From positions 186,001 to 250,000 of the forward strand of contig NC_063018.1 in assembly GCF_020509005.1 (NCBI RefSeq): a stretch of 64,000 nucleotides of DNA. The letters run 5' to 3'. The DNA is from Fulvia fulva (Eukaryota; Ascomycota; Dothideomycetes; Mycosphaerellales; Mycosphaerellaceae). Shown here in pieces: positions 11,501-24,099 of this stretch. The position numbers and the translations under genes were made by a program. The notes under the pieces are model-generated. The model searched no databases and was not told the DNA's origin. It saw only the letters and a list, made by a program, of their open reading frames with translations. How positions within the stretch are numbered: position 1 is the stretch's first letter; each line of letters begins with the position of its first letter.

Positions 11501-11850
11501 GTTGTTCTATAGTCCGCTCGTCTAATGTTCGTCGCTTAGCCCGCTCGGTTTGCGGTCTCCGGAGGTAAAAATTCTGCACTTATACTAGAGGTGTCCTGTC
11601 GAGCGTATAGGCCACGGTTCCGCGCCCTTCTTATACGTAGAAAGAAGAGGGACTCGCTCCCGACACGAGTACACGCTCGTCGGATGGTTTTCATACCCGT
11701 TTTGCTAGTAGTCCTCTGTTCGCCGCGGCTTCGCCTACGTTACGCGCCCGTCGCGCCTACGACGCTCTAGCGTAAGAATACTTGGCTCTCTCGTAGCTAG
11801 ACGAGAGGTTCGTAGCCGATACTACGTACAGGTGATTCTCGTCGTCGACC
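8542..11850 (-). mobile_element. LINE-B: reverse-strand LINE inserted in Gypsy-E
   Basis: The 3' end on the left has the TAGATAGATAG tail and the right end meets the second copy of the 11-bp target duplication. On the minus strand the RT domain begins near 10735 (block KLKGRKALGLDRIPN) and keeps an intact FVDD near 10025. The C-terminal motif reads CGYPSQNPEHM near 8955-8985. It is a different family from LINE-1/2/3, and TAG codons are present but less dense. The stretch 10780-11850 should hold upstream coding sequence, but I cannot recognise an endonuclease in it; it may be a divergent or rearranged 5' part. Confidence 0.8.
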
Positions 11851-13420
11851 TAAGGAATATAATCTTAAAGCCGCTAAGCGCGATAGTTATACCTTCCGGA
11901 ATCTTACTAAGGAAGAAGTAGCTAAGCCTAAGGAGGATATGTTCTACTACGTATATAAGGCTATAGACTATAAGGGTGCCTAGTCGCCTAAGTGTCCCTT
12001 TAAGAAGTATAAGAAGACGAGTAGCGACGCTAATAACGCTACGAAGAACGTATCGATCTAGGTCGGCGACGTACTAGTAGAGCTTAAGGCTACCGAGTCG
12101 GGGGAAGCCTAGGCTCTAGTCGTATACGTACCGACTAGTAGCCTATACTCGCGCCTAGTACTAATCCTCCGAAGACGGTACTACTAGAATCTCCTAAGGT
12201 TACGCCCTTATTATATTACCGTTATAGAGGAAAGAGGAACCCTATATAGTAGGAAATAGTAATTAGTAACATCCCCGTAATCTTTAGTCCGGAGGTTATA
12301 CTATATACTATAAAGACAATAGACCTTCCGCTAAGAAGCTCGTATATTATAGTAGTAGGTATAGCGGGTAGTAAGCTAGTACGTATTCTAATAGATCCCG
12401 GTACCGAGTCGCTATTTTATAATACGAAGTTTATAAAGAAATATCTATTATAAACACGACTACCTTAGGCTTAGAAGATAGGCCTAGGAGCTAACCCTAA
12501 AGTATCTAGTCAATCTATAGAATATATTAAGACTAAGGTCGACCTAAACGGTTATATTAAGAAAGTTAGTTACTTCGTTACTAACCTCGCCTACGACTTT
12601 ATGTTTAGTATACCCTAGTTCTAGAAGTACTACCCTATACTAGACTAGAGAGCTAATATATTTATATTTACTAAAAAGTACTATACGGATTATTACGATC
12701 CTTACTCTACGACTATCGGCGGTACGAAGGTTCGTATATAACACGCTATCCCTTATTTATAGACTCTAGACCCTAATATCTAGGTGTCTAGTATAACGAT
12801 TAGCGAAGCCCACGAAGAAAACCTAGACGAAGGTTATCTTATTTAGAAGATAGGGACTCTTAACCCTAACGAGCTAGAGCCTACGACTAAGAAACTTATT
12901 TACGATATTAGTGTACGGCTAAGTACTATATTAGCTAAAGACAAGGCTATCTATATAAACAAAAAGTAAGCGACTATACGAGAAGTCGAATCCTTACTAC
13001 CCTAATAGCTAAAGGACCTAAAGTACGGGTTTAACCCGTCTATTACTAAAGGCCTACCTCCCTATCGCCCCGAATTAGATTTAGCGATTAAATTCGTTAA
13101 AGGCGCTAAGCTACCTTTTAAGCGTCCTTATTCTATATCGAAACTAGAGCTCGATATAACTAAAGCCTACGTTAATAAGGAAGAAGCCGCTAGTAAAATC
13201 TAACGCTCTACGTCCTAGATCGCTAGTCCTATTATTATTATTAAGAAGCTAGGTAGAGGACTCCGTATCTACGTAGACTATAGAGCTATTAACGCTATTA
13301 CCGTTAAGAATAGGTATCCGATACCTTAAGTCCGTAAGACCCTAGCTCGTATAAGCGGTATATAGTAGTCTACTACCTTAGACATTATTATAGCATTTAA
13401 CGAGCTACGTATCCGTATAT
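11851..13420 (+). pseudogene. Gypsy-E gag end, protease and RT start
   Basis: Continuation of Gypsy-E after the LINE. A nucleocapsid-like segment (near 11940-12010, ending SPKCPFKKYKK) is followed by an aspartic-protease-like segment with IDPGTES (near 12395) in the place of the usual D[ST]G. The reverse transcriptase begins with the blocks LPFKRPYSISKLEL (near 13105), [20 protein letters not shown] (near 13230) and RYPIP. The frame breaks off after FNELRI, before the YxDD motif, where the Gypsy-D LTR begins. Many TAG codons are present. Confidence 0.8.
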
Positions 13421-13602
13421 TATAAGTAGGTATAAGTACGTAGTTAGGTAAGGTATAAGTCGAATAGATGTTCTATCTAAGAGAGGCGCGGAGGGCGCGA
13501 GAGTTATATACGGGCGCTAAGCCGCTAGTCGGATTAGTTAGCGGGCGCGGGGTCTAGGTACGTACCTACGGGTTTAAGTAAATGTACGCCGGTACGGTAA
13601 TA
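13421..13602 (-). repeat. Gypsy-D 3' LTR (about 180 bp)
   Basis: On the minus strand it starts TATTACCGTACC (TGTCAC.. before RIP) immediately after a G-tract plus TAG, the same polypurine/LTR spacing as in Gypsy-A and Gypsy-B. The outer end is either 13421 or 13431, since TATAAGTA occurs twice in a row there. Only one LTR of this family is in the window, so the ends rest on this pattern. Confidence 0.65.
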
Positions 13603-16590
13603 CTACCCCCCCTCTTAGAGTACGCTCTAGAGCACTCTCCTCTCCTCTTATATCTATCGTATCTATTATATCTCTTATTGCCTTCGTAAACACCTTATTA
13701 TCTATTAGACTACGCGTATCGCGTCTTTCGTATAAGCCCGGAGGCCTAGTCCTACTAGTATTAGAGCTATCGCTACTTATACTAGTTAGTGCGCTATACG
13801 TATGCCTATAGTATTTTTATTCGGTATCTAGTCTATAGGTAGTTAAGAACTAGGTAGCTTAGTTGCTCTCGGGTAGTTTAAGTAAAAGTCGGCTACGGAG
13901 GCGGCGGTAGTCTCGATAACCTAGTCCGTAGCTTTATAGGATAGCTTATTATATCTAATATATTTCACTAAGTATTCCTAATATAGCTACTTGCCTTCTA
14001 CCGGTGTTAGTCCTCGCGGCTATCTCTTCTTATAGTCTAGAATTTGCTTAACTTCCTGTTAATCGGGTTCGGCGGGATCGGCTTCGTATTATTCGTCGTC
14101 GACAATTCGGATTAGTAGTAGTACGGGTTATATCTGTCCTATAACCGGCGGATAAACTAGTATAAGAAGGTATAAGTAGAAGAGATTATCGATATTTAAA
14201 GTAGGTAGGAGCCCTACTTTATAAGTATTACCCGGTAGTACCTCCGTAACTACGTACGGCCTAGACTACTTTACGTCTATCTTACGAGAAGGTCTCTCTA
14301 TCTTCTAGTTCCTAGTACTTACCTATACTTCGTCGCCTTTAGTATACCGTAGTATAGGTATACGAGTCTAGTTTACGTACTTAGCTTAGACTACTTATAC
14401 TAAGGCTATCTACTATCGTAAGTATTAGTATATCTCTTATATCTTAGCCGTAAACTTGTCCGCGGACTCGGCGTCTAGTCGCTATTTATATAGTATTAGT
14501 AGTATAGGTAAGTCTAAGTTAAACTTAGAGAACCTTAGATTACGCCTAGTATTAGTATAGAACGGCGAGACGCCTATTATTACGGATACTATATTATTTA
14601 CTATAAACTTAGCTAATAGAGTCTAATCTAGCTAGCCGTCCTAGGTATAGTTAATAAAGATACGTAGGTATTGCTCTATTACTTTGTTCGTGTTCTCCGA
14701 CTGTCTATCTATTTCTAGGTAGAACAACAAAGATAGCTTTCGACTAATACTAAGTAGCGCGTATATCCTACGCTAGAATACGGAAACCTATTACGTACTA
14801 CGATCCGAGACAATAGACTTCGGGAGCCTATGTCTACTAAACACGTACTTAAGGAATACTAGTACGTAATACTCTACTATTATCGAGGTGATAGGAATGA
14901 TATGTCGCTCCTTAGTTAAGCGGTATATAACGGTTATAATATTCTCGTACGTTTGTCCGTCGACTACGCTTGTTCCCTTCGGTAGTTTAACTACGAAGTT
15001 AATAGAGATATCCTCCTAAGCGCCAAATAGTACTAGTAGCGGTCTTAATAGCCCTAGGTACTAGATATTAGTGTTCTTGTTTGTACGGTAAGCGCGGTAG
15101 GTACGTATATAGCTCTTAATAAATCGTGCGATACCTAGCTAGGTATAGTTACGAGCTACTAATTTATACGTCTTCTCGTCCCCTAAGTAGCTAGCTACTA
15201 TATAGTCGTAGAAAGCCTATACGATACGAGTACGTACCGGGATTTCACCTTTATCTAGATTATCTTCTAACTCCGGAGGAACGAATAGGCTATAACTACT
15301 ATATATATTCTTAATATATATTATACCTCCGACTAGGACTATATAACGGTTATCGATACGGTACTTCCTTAGTAAGGCATATAGATCATCTCGTTCTAGT
15401 TATTAAACGGCTTCCTTAGCCTCTAGTTACGTATAGAGTCCTCGAATAGCGGTCGTAAGCGGGGTTATAACGTTATTATTATATACCGATAACACTCTAG
15501 TAGATAATAGGTTTAGGATACGATCTAGGCCTAGTAATACCTAATACTACTATTAGTTACGTAGGTCATCTAGATCTCTAGGCTTCGGCAAGTCCTATAA
15601 ACGTCGGGTTAAGCTATCTAGCTTAGTACCTTAAACTCCTAGCCTATAGACGATCTTAAAGAAGAACTACGAGAGAAACTCGGCCTAGCGAGCTTATCTA
15701 CGGTTTAATTACTTCGTACTTATAAACTATTCGAGGTTCTTATAATCGGAGTATATAAGCGTCGGCTTGTCCTTAGATTCCGGGTCTAGTAGATTCTTAT
15801 AATCGTCGGTACCGTATTCGTTAATAGTTAGCTCCGGTCGCTATTCCTCGAAAGCTTATATAATAGCTAGGAGCTCCTTATCGTAGATATCGTAGTTATA
15901 TTACTAGGGATCTATCTTCTTAGATATATAAGCGATAGGATATAACGCTCCTCGCTCGTCACGTTATAAGAGTACTACTACTATTACGTAATCTAAGGCA
16001 TCTGTTTCTAGAATAGTCTCTCGCCCTAGGTAGAAGTGTTTTAAGGTAGGCGTATCGATAAATACTTACTTTAATACCTCGAACGCCTATTAATATACTA
16101 GAGACTAGTCTTATAGGATATTCTTCCTCGTAAGCTTCGTTATAGGTAAGCAGATCTTACTAAAATCCTTAATAAACCTACGGTAGAAGTTAGTAAACCC
16201 TATAAACGACAAGATGTCGGTGACATTCGCGGGTATAGGCTAATTCTTAACGCATTTAATCTTAGCTAGGTCTATCTTGATGCCCTTATTTATGATAATA
16301 ATACCTAGATACGTAGTCTCGTATCTAAAGAATTCGTATTTATTAATATCTAACTAGAGCCCGGCGGTATCTAGCTTCCGTAGGACCTTTAGGATATATT
16401 AGACATGCTCTTCTCTTGTCTTACTAAAGACAAGTACGTTATTAAGGTAACATAATACGAAGTCATCTAGAAACTCCCTTAGTATATCGTTTATAAATAA
16501 CTCAAACGTTCCTAGTATATTATATAGTCCAAAAGGCATAACCGGCGTACTAGGCGTAAGTATAGAGAATACCGATAGACGCGTTTATCG
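13421..16590 (-). mobile_element. Gypsy-D: reverse-strand gypsy pol with 3' LTR
   Basis: On the minus strand this reads from inside the reverse transcriptase ([18 protein letters not shown], near 16530) through RNase H and integrase to a polypurine tract (complement of 13604-13611) and the 3' LTR. The RT active site, usually YLDD, reads YLNN (16438-16449), both Asp codons altered by TpG to TpA. RNase H blocks (YNYDIYDKELLAII, LNRR) lie near 15700-15900. Gag, protease and the first half of RT are missing, and the upper boundary near 16590 is approximate. Heavily RIP-mutated. Confidence 0.82.
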
Positions 16591-19500
16591 CGCGTCCCTT
16601 AATAGATTATCCTTCTTTACCCTACTATCCGATCTACTCGATAACGATAGCGCGAACCCGGCGATATAGACTTAAGGACGTAAAGAGGATATTATAAACA
16701 GGCTCCTCGACGAGAATAACTAGTACTATAAGCAGTATAAGAAGGTATTCGACTAACTTAAGGCGATTAAGGAAGAGGAGGTCGAGATAGAGCTAAACTT
16801 AGCTAACCTATATAGGGCGGAGTTTATCGAGGATAAGATAGAAGATAAGGGTACTAAGGTACTAAGGAAGAGGAGGGTTACTATCGACAACTTCTAGGAA
16901 GCCTTCGACTCGTTAAACGGGTTGAATATAGACAAGTTCAAGAAGACGGTTAATAATTATCCCTAGTAGATCTATAAGATCCTCTATAACATCGAGTCCA
17001 ATTACTAACGTACGTATAAACTTAATACTACGCTCGATATAGCTAACCGTATTAACCTCCGTAAGGCGTAAGATACTAAGGACTAAATAGACCGACTCGA
17101 GGATATAATCGATACGGAATAGGCGACTAGATAGTCCCTAGAAGAGGAGGTTACGCGACTAAAGGAGGAGCTCGCTAAGCGCAATAATACTATCGTTATC
17201 GACCTAGACGAACTTACGAGGGCTCAAGATATAAAGAAGGTGTATTATACATAGTATAAAGTAGCGGAGAGTAAGCTAGTAGAGACCGAGACTAAGCTCG
17301 TAGTAGCCGAGAAGCGTATTACTAAGCTTAAGAAGTAAGAGATAGACCGTAGCCGGTCTAAGGAAAAGTAGGACCTACTACCTTAGTAAACCGAGTCTAA
17401 AGAGTTACTAGAGCGTCGGTAGAATAGAGGTAAGCCTAATAAGAAGAAGTCGGACCCGGATTTATTAGACTTATTAGACGACGAGGACGACGGTAATAAG
17501 GGCCGTAAGAATAGCCGTAAGGACGGTAGTCGTAAGGGTAAGAAGAATCGCCCGAGTACCGACTTAGATAGTAACCCTATCTCCGTATATACGACTTACG
17601 ACGCTAATATAACTACTAGTATCAAGTCCTCTAACGAGCCAAAGGCCCCTACTAAGTTCGACCTAAAGAGCGACGACATTAAGTTCTAAGAGTAGTAGCG
17701 TACTACCGAAGCTAAGCTCTAAGCCTCGAAGTACCGTACTATAAAGGACTCCCTTTAGAACGTCTAGAGCTAGTTAAAGAACGGTATATAGACCTATATC
17801 GACTTAAAGATCCCTAGTTATACTAAGTCTACGGAAGGTACGACTACTTAGTACGCTTCTATAGATAAGATAATAGAAGATCTAGCCCGGCGCTACGGTA
17901 CCCGTAATACCTATACTAATGCTATAACTAAGCTTAATAGTCTATACTAGGGTGACAAGGAGAAGTTTAGTGACTTCTACCTATCCTTCCGTAAGAACGC
18001 CGATATCGTTAACCTTAATAACGGCGTAAAGGAAAAGAAACTCGAGAAGGACTTCCTACTCCGTAAGTTAAACTCGCGCTACGACAACCGTATTATAAAC
18101 AAGGATATAGTTAGTATGACCCTTAAGTAAGTCGTGTCTACGCTATATAACTACGAGGACAAGTTTGAGACGTTCGACCTTCAGTACGGTAAGACCGGTA
18201 ATAGTAATAAGACCTAAGGTAATAAGAAGACTACTAAGGGTAACGATAATAAGAAGGATACGGCTTCGAGTAGTAGCGGTAATAATACTAACCCGAACGC
18301 TAAGACTAAGTAGGCTGCTCGACCTTAGGCATTTTAGTATATCTAACCTTTAGATACTACTTACGCCTAGGAATATATCGATCGGAATCGGTACTTAAAA
18401 TACGAATAAGAAGGTCACCGCCGTGTCGATACCAATTAGTACCCCCTTCGAGATGTCGCCCGCCGCCTATTTACGCTAGGCTATAACCTAAGTAATAACC
18501 GCCGTAACGGTAGTAATAGTAGTAACGCTAATAATACCGGCGGCGCGGGAAACGCCTAGTCTACTCCGTAAGCGTAATACGTAGTAGACCGTACGAGTTA
18601 GAGTTACGAGAAAACGAGAAAAAGTATAAATATAAACATAAACCTCCTAAGGGAGGCAAGGTTCTAAGTATATCGGCATACTCCCTACTAGCTATAAACT
18701 ACTCTATAGATAAATATAATCCGGTGATAGCTTCTTATCTAGTTATACTATATATAGTAAATAGAAAGATCCCTACTCAAACCCTTTATAATAATAGTAC
18801 TAACTCTACGTACTTTAATATCGACTTTACGTATAAGAATAACTTTAATATAATATAGCTACCCAATCCGTTAGGGCTGATATTAGTAGATAGCCGACCT
18901 ACTAGTGACCTTATTACTTATAGAACAACGGTATAGATTCAGATCGGTAACTACGTAGAGACTAGGTCTAGCTACTATATATTACTAGAATACGATATAG
19001 TCCTCGGCCGTCCCTAGTACGACGAGTATTAACCTACGTTCTACTATACGTTAGGAACTATAACTCTTTTCTTACTATATTGTCGATAGAACTATATACT
19101 CGGAACTGAACTAGTATACGTATAGTCTATTAACGACAAGGGTATTATACTAATAGTCGTTCTTTAGACCGAGACACTAGTACTAGAGAGTTCGCGACCT
19201 TAAGCTCTACCTAATTACGTCAAACCCTACGTAGAGGATAAAGACGAACCTATAGTAGTATAGGAGACGTACACGACGAAGGTAGTAATGCGACATGCCG
19301 TCGACATCTACGATAAACCGGAACCGTCTTACTACGTCCGCTAGCTACTACCCGCCGATAGGGTTGAAATACTTAAGCGCCTAGCGCGTCGAACGAAGAA
19401 AGAACTAAAGGTCGAGACTGAGCCGGAGATCGATATCAAGCCTATTAATATAGAAGCACTTCGGCGTATAAGCCGGAGGAAGGGCTATAAAGTATATATA

Positions 19501-20311
19501 ATATAGATGTTTAACCCGAAAGAAAATCCTAATAAGTAAGTCGCGCGAGACCCGCTATCCGCGTATATACTAAAGGCTTTCGGTATAAGAGCGAAGCTAG
19601 TACTAGGAGGTAGCGCGGCGATATTAGTAGATACTAACACTTAAGAAAATATAGATAGATAAGAGAAGCCCCGGGGTAACTATACCTAGCGGCAACTTAA
19701 CGCCTCTACTATATTAGCTAACGACTATTAACGTTTTATAAACGGTAAGGACAAAGACTAGGATCCTATCCCTTTGTTACTAGTAGAGTTTAGGGAAATG
19801 GCTAGGCTGTTTAGCCGTAAGGAAGTAGATAAGGTCCTACCGCGACGGCCTAGCGTAGACTATAAGATCAAGCTAAAGAATAGTTAGACACTACTATTTC
19901 GAAGACTATACTCCTTCTCGATACAAGAGAACGAGGTGATTAAGAAGTAGATCGACGACTAACTTAAGAAAGGTTTTATTTAGAGAAGCGTCTTACTAGT
20001 AGTAGTACCTATTCTAATAGTTAAAAAGCCGGGTAGAGGGCTACGAGTATACGTAGACTATAGAGCTCTAAACGCGCTTACGACAAAGAGTCGCTACCCG
20101 ATTCTACTATTTTAAGAGACCGTAGATCGTGTTACTAGCGCGTAATAGTTTACTAAGCTAGATGTTATCGCTACGTTTAATCGTATCCGTATTATAGTAG
20201 GAGACGAGTAGAAAACGGCCTTTACTACTAGATATAGGCAGTTTAAGTACGTAGTTATACCCTTTAGACTATATAATGTACTAGGAACGTTTGAGTTATT
20301 TATAAACAATA
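16591..20311 (+). pseudogene. Gypsy-C gag-protease-RT remnant
   Basis: Forward remnant of another gypsy family. The Gag region (about 16690-18350) has long charged, coiled-coil-like segments and a Gly/Asn/Lys-rich basic stretch near 18190-18310. The protease region contains LLEYDIVLGRPWYDEYQPTF (near 18984-19040), the conserved block downstream of the active site. The RT start is seen at 19830-20310 ([28 protein letters not shown] near 20015, then [13 protein letters not shown]). The frame is cut by Fot1-2 at 20312 within FINNN, before YxDD, and the rest is not found on the other side. TAG codons are frequent. Confidence 0.82.
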
Positions 20312-21224
20312 ACGTACTTTACTACCGAGCGGGCTATACTACCGAGAGGGCCACTTTTACTAAGAACTATACTACTTCTATAGATATAGCTATATAACTA
20401 CTATTATAGCGTATATTATCTTTAAACGAGGTTTAGCTGTCTAGGCCACGAAACGCGACGCGACAATTACGAATCGACTTGCTATAAAGGTATACGACGC
20501 GTCTCGAACTATACTAGGGTATCGATTAAATAGACGACCTCCTCGGGGTGACTACGAGCCTAATTCGAAGAAGCTTATAGAGCTAGAAGAGAGGGTGATA
20601 CTTAAGTATATACTCGAGCTATATCTTAGAGGTTTCCCGCTATTAAAGGCTAGTATACGAGTAATAGCCGATTTATTACTATAAGAGAAGGGTCTTAAGC
20701 CCGCTAGTCTTAATTAGATAGACAGGTTTATTAGGCGGCATCGTGAGCTAAAGGGCCGTATAACACGTAGAAACGATCGTTAGCGAGCCCTAATAGAAGA
20801 TCTAGACGTTATTAAGAAGTAGTTCTTACTTATACGTAATATAAAGGAGAAGTATAGTATCCTTAACTAGTATACCTATACCTTCGACGAGATAGGGTTT
20901 ATAATAGGTGTTATTACGTCTTAGAGCGTCGTTACGGGTTTAGAAAGGCGTAGTAGAAAGAGGAAGGTCGTTTAATAGGGTAATAGAGAGAGAGTAGAGA
21001 GATAGCGTATTAGATAGCTCTTATACAAAGCGAGATTAGTAAGCTACGTAAGTCTAACGAGGCCCTTATATAGCGGAAAGTACGAAAGCGCAAGTATATT
21101 TAGTCTAGAGGGTCTCTAACCTTCGATAAGGCGTCGCAATTAATACCTCTAGAGGATACTAGGAGGTAGGAAGTGAGTAGAGAGTCGCTAGATAGTGTTC
21201 GGCTAGTACTAAGGCTACGACGCT
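20312..21224 (+). mobile_element. Fot1-2: second deleted Fot1/pogo copy, right end lost
   Basis: Starts ACGTACTTTACTACCGAG after a TA (20310-20311), inside Gypsy-C RT. It is almost identical to 6969-7885 and has the same internal deletion, but is more RIP-mutated (for example AATAGACGACC against AATGGACGACC). It stops at the LTR of Gypsy-B copy 1, so about 220 bp and the right inverted repeat are missing. The transposase helix-turn-helix region is readable; the DDE domain is incomplete. Confidence 0.87.
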
Positions 21225-21408
21225 TATTACGGGCAGCCCGTGACCCCTTACTATAGCTACGTCGGCCCGGCTAAACCGCGGACCTTCCGTATTAGGTTAG
21301 CGCGGCTTAGCTTTACTTTATAACTTCGCCGCGCCTCGCGCTCCTCTTTCGTAGCTTCGTAGAACAATAACTATCTCGTTCGGACCCTATAGTACGCGCG
21401 CCCTTATA
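21225..21408 (+). repeat. Gypsy-B copy 1 5' LTR (184 bp)
   Basis: Starts TATTACGGG and ends CCCTTATA, which are TGTCACGGG and CCCTTACA after RIP, as seen in the better-kept LTR at 56771-56954. A TATA-like TTTATAAC lies mid-repeat. GTAGAACAA (21359-21367) can pair with the primer-binding site just after the LTR. Confidence 0.92.
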
Positions 21409-21419
21409 GTTTGTTCTAC
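21409..21419 (+). promoter_or_regulatory. Gypsy-B primer-binding site, probably self-priming
   Basis: GTTTGTTCTAC directly follows the 5' LTR. Nine of its bases are complementary to GTAGAACAA at 21359-21367 inside the LTR, downstream of the TATA box. This fits the self-priming used by Tf1-type elements rather than a tRNA primer. The role is inferred. Confidence 0.6.
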
Positions 21420-21649
21420 TACCCTACCTAGATCGCGGATCTAGGTAAGGGACGCGTAATAATAGGAATAGATAGAACCGTAGAACTCGAGAACGCGTAG
21501 AGTCGTATTAGAATATAGAACACGGTAAGGCGTATAGCGTATAGATACCTAGAGAACGTAACGCGGCGATATTATTAGTAGGTAGTCGCGCGCTCGTAGA
21601 CAGTCAGGATATAGGCACCGTTACGCCTCCCCCGAACCTAGACAACATG

Positions 21650-23902
21650 ACTTTATAAACAGCGAACGGCGGTATGCCACCGCTACCTAAGCCTAAGGGC
21701 AAAAGCAAGTAGCGTATATCTCTTTTCCCCGACCTCTCCTCTTTCCCTTAGAGTTAGACATAGGACGATAACCGGCGGGTCATAGTAGACACCGGTGTCG
21801 CGCTATAACAAGAGATTAATAAAGCTTACTAGAAGGCCTTTGAGCAAGAAGAAGGTAGTAAGATTGACTTTATAGAACCGTTCGAGTTTAAGCTTAAAGA
21901 GAACCTAGGCGGCGACCTAGACGAGGTATATCTATTACTCGACGAGGCACTACACATTCTCTTATCCGAATACTAGAATGTCACCCTAGACAATCTTACG
22001 ACCCTTGTATCCTAATACCCGAAGACTACCTACGACTTCGTACTATAAGTAGTTAATATAGCGATTACTAAGGGTAGACAACTCGATATAATAGAGCGAG
22101 CTAACGACCTCTAGAACACCTAGTATACTACGCTATATACCGAATACGACCGTATCTATACGATGCTACGAAGTGAAGAGCTTGTTATATAGAAAATAGT
22201 AGCAGATCTTAAGAGTAAGAAGGATTACGACCTAGCTAAGTTATAAGAGCTAGAGAAGAAATATAAGGAAGCTAATAACCTATATAAGCAGTTTAGCGAG
22301 ATCTACGAGAAGGAGAAGAAGAAGGCACAAGATGCTAAGGCGAAGAACTAGGCCCTATAATAAGAAGTCGATGACCTAAAGGCTCGGCTTAAGGTAGGAG
22401 ACACTATATAGAACGGAGGTAGGGGCCGCTTAGGCCGCCGACCCTCTCGTTCCCGCCTACGCGAGACCTTACTCGAGTAGCTATTACGTAGGTATCGCGA
22501 AGCTACTAGTAGAGGTAGCGGTAGCGGTAGTAGTAATAACGATAGAGACGACGATGACCGTAGTAATAATAGCCGAGGACGTAATAACGACCGTCCGCGA
22601 CTAGGACCTAATAATAGTTGTAACTCGAGAATACGTAACACCCGTACCTAGACACTACTAGTTAACCTTCTAGAACGTCTCTTTACTATTAACCGTACCC
22701 TTACTCGCGGCATAGAGATCGGCAAGGGTGTACCTAACCCTAAGTACTTCAAGAACAATAATAACCCTAATTTCGACAGCTAGTATAGTAGTGTTCTCCT
22801 AAAGCTAACTATAGTAACCTCCCGTACTAAGGTAGATAGTCTACGCTTCGTATATAGGTAGACGTAAGGTGATCCTTAGCGAAGTATTAAGCCGAGGATC
22901 CCTATGCCTAGATAGTAGTCCTTTAACGAGTTCAAGACTAGAGAAGAGTTATTAGATTAGATAATACGCTAATATAGTATACGTAATAAAGGAACTAAGG
23001 CTATAGTTAATATTACTACCTATAAGCAAGAACAAGGCGAAACCTTTATAGCCTTCTATGCCCGCTACTCGAAGTTACGCGCCTAGATGTTATAGACCGA
23101 TAAGACCGAGCTTATACGGTTCTATAACCGACTAAACCGTAAGTACTTTATTAAGACCTTCGGCGACCGCGAAGTCGACCGCCGCCTAGATAGTATATAA
23201 GACGTTATCGAGGAGTATACCGTACGAAACGAGAGCTTCTACGAGACAGATCGACTATATCCGTAGAAGGAGCGCCCCCGTAGTAATAGTAACTCGAACG
23301 GTAATAGCGGCTAGAATAACTAGAACAACGGTAACGTAGTTACTAGTACCGCTACCGGTATAGTAGGTGCCTTAGTATAGTGCCTACTACAGTACGCTAG
23401 TACTAAGAAGAAGGAGGATCTACCGACATATCTATAGAACCTACCTACGCTTAACCGTAAGTAGCGCAAAGACCTTAAGAAGTAGGGTAAGTACTACCGC
23501 TACCGTATAGGTTCTTACGTATCGACTAACCCTAAATGCCTAATATATAGGTACAATAGCGACTATCGCCTACCGCGTCTACGTAATACTACGCCGAATC
23601 CGTACGTAAACCTTAGTTCCCTCGCCGCCGATCTGTAGTAGGGAAATAGTACGACCGCTACCTAAGCGTAGTAGATAGCGGTCACCCGAACTTCCTAGGA
23701 TAGAAAGAGTATAAGATTAAGAGACACGGAATATAAGAGACGGTAACAGACTATAGTAAGGAGCTTAAGATATCGGTATACGTACTAGATAAGTAATAGC
23801 TAGCTATATACCCTTATATAGTGTTACCCGTAATAATATAATATAGAAAGGCTCGAGGCCTTATAGATTCTACTTCTACCTCTCTCTTTCTTGACTAGAA
23901 AT
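21650..23902 (+). pseudogene. Gypsy-B copy 1 gag remnant
   Basis: A long Gag frame with TAG interruptions. The N-terminal part contains PPLPKPKGKSKQRISLFPDL and a charged helical region (about 21800-22350). It is followed by a Lys/Glu-rich coiled coil (near 22250-22340), an Arg/Ser/Asn-rich basic segment (about 22430-22620), a capsid-like helical region (about 22900-23240) and a nucleocapsid-like motif near 23490-23545 whose Cys codons have become Tyr. Copy 2 has the same order, interrupted by Gypsy-A. Confidence 0.82.
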
Positions 23903-24099
23903 TTATACGTAAATAGATAGATAGATTTGTTATTCCCCTGTTCTAGGACCCTATCCGGCCTATATAGGTATATATCTATTGTTATGTACAAAGGGAAACC
24001 CGAGCAGGTGAAAACCCTTCCCGCCCCCGACTAGTCCTTGTCTAGTTTAGCTTTCCCTCTAAACGTACGTAGTCTATGTCACTACCCCGTTAGCCCCCG

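Noticed and set aside
11450..11560. Short spaced repeats TAGTCCGCTCG considered as a CRISPR-like or regulatory array.
   Set aside because: Spacing and sequence are irregular, the genome is eukaryotic, and the stretch lies in a LINE.
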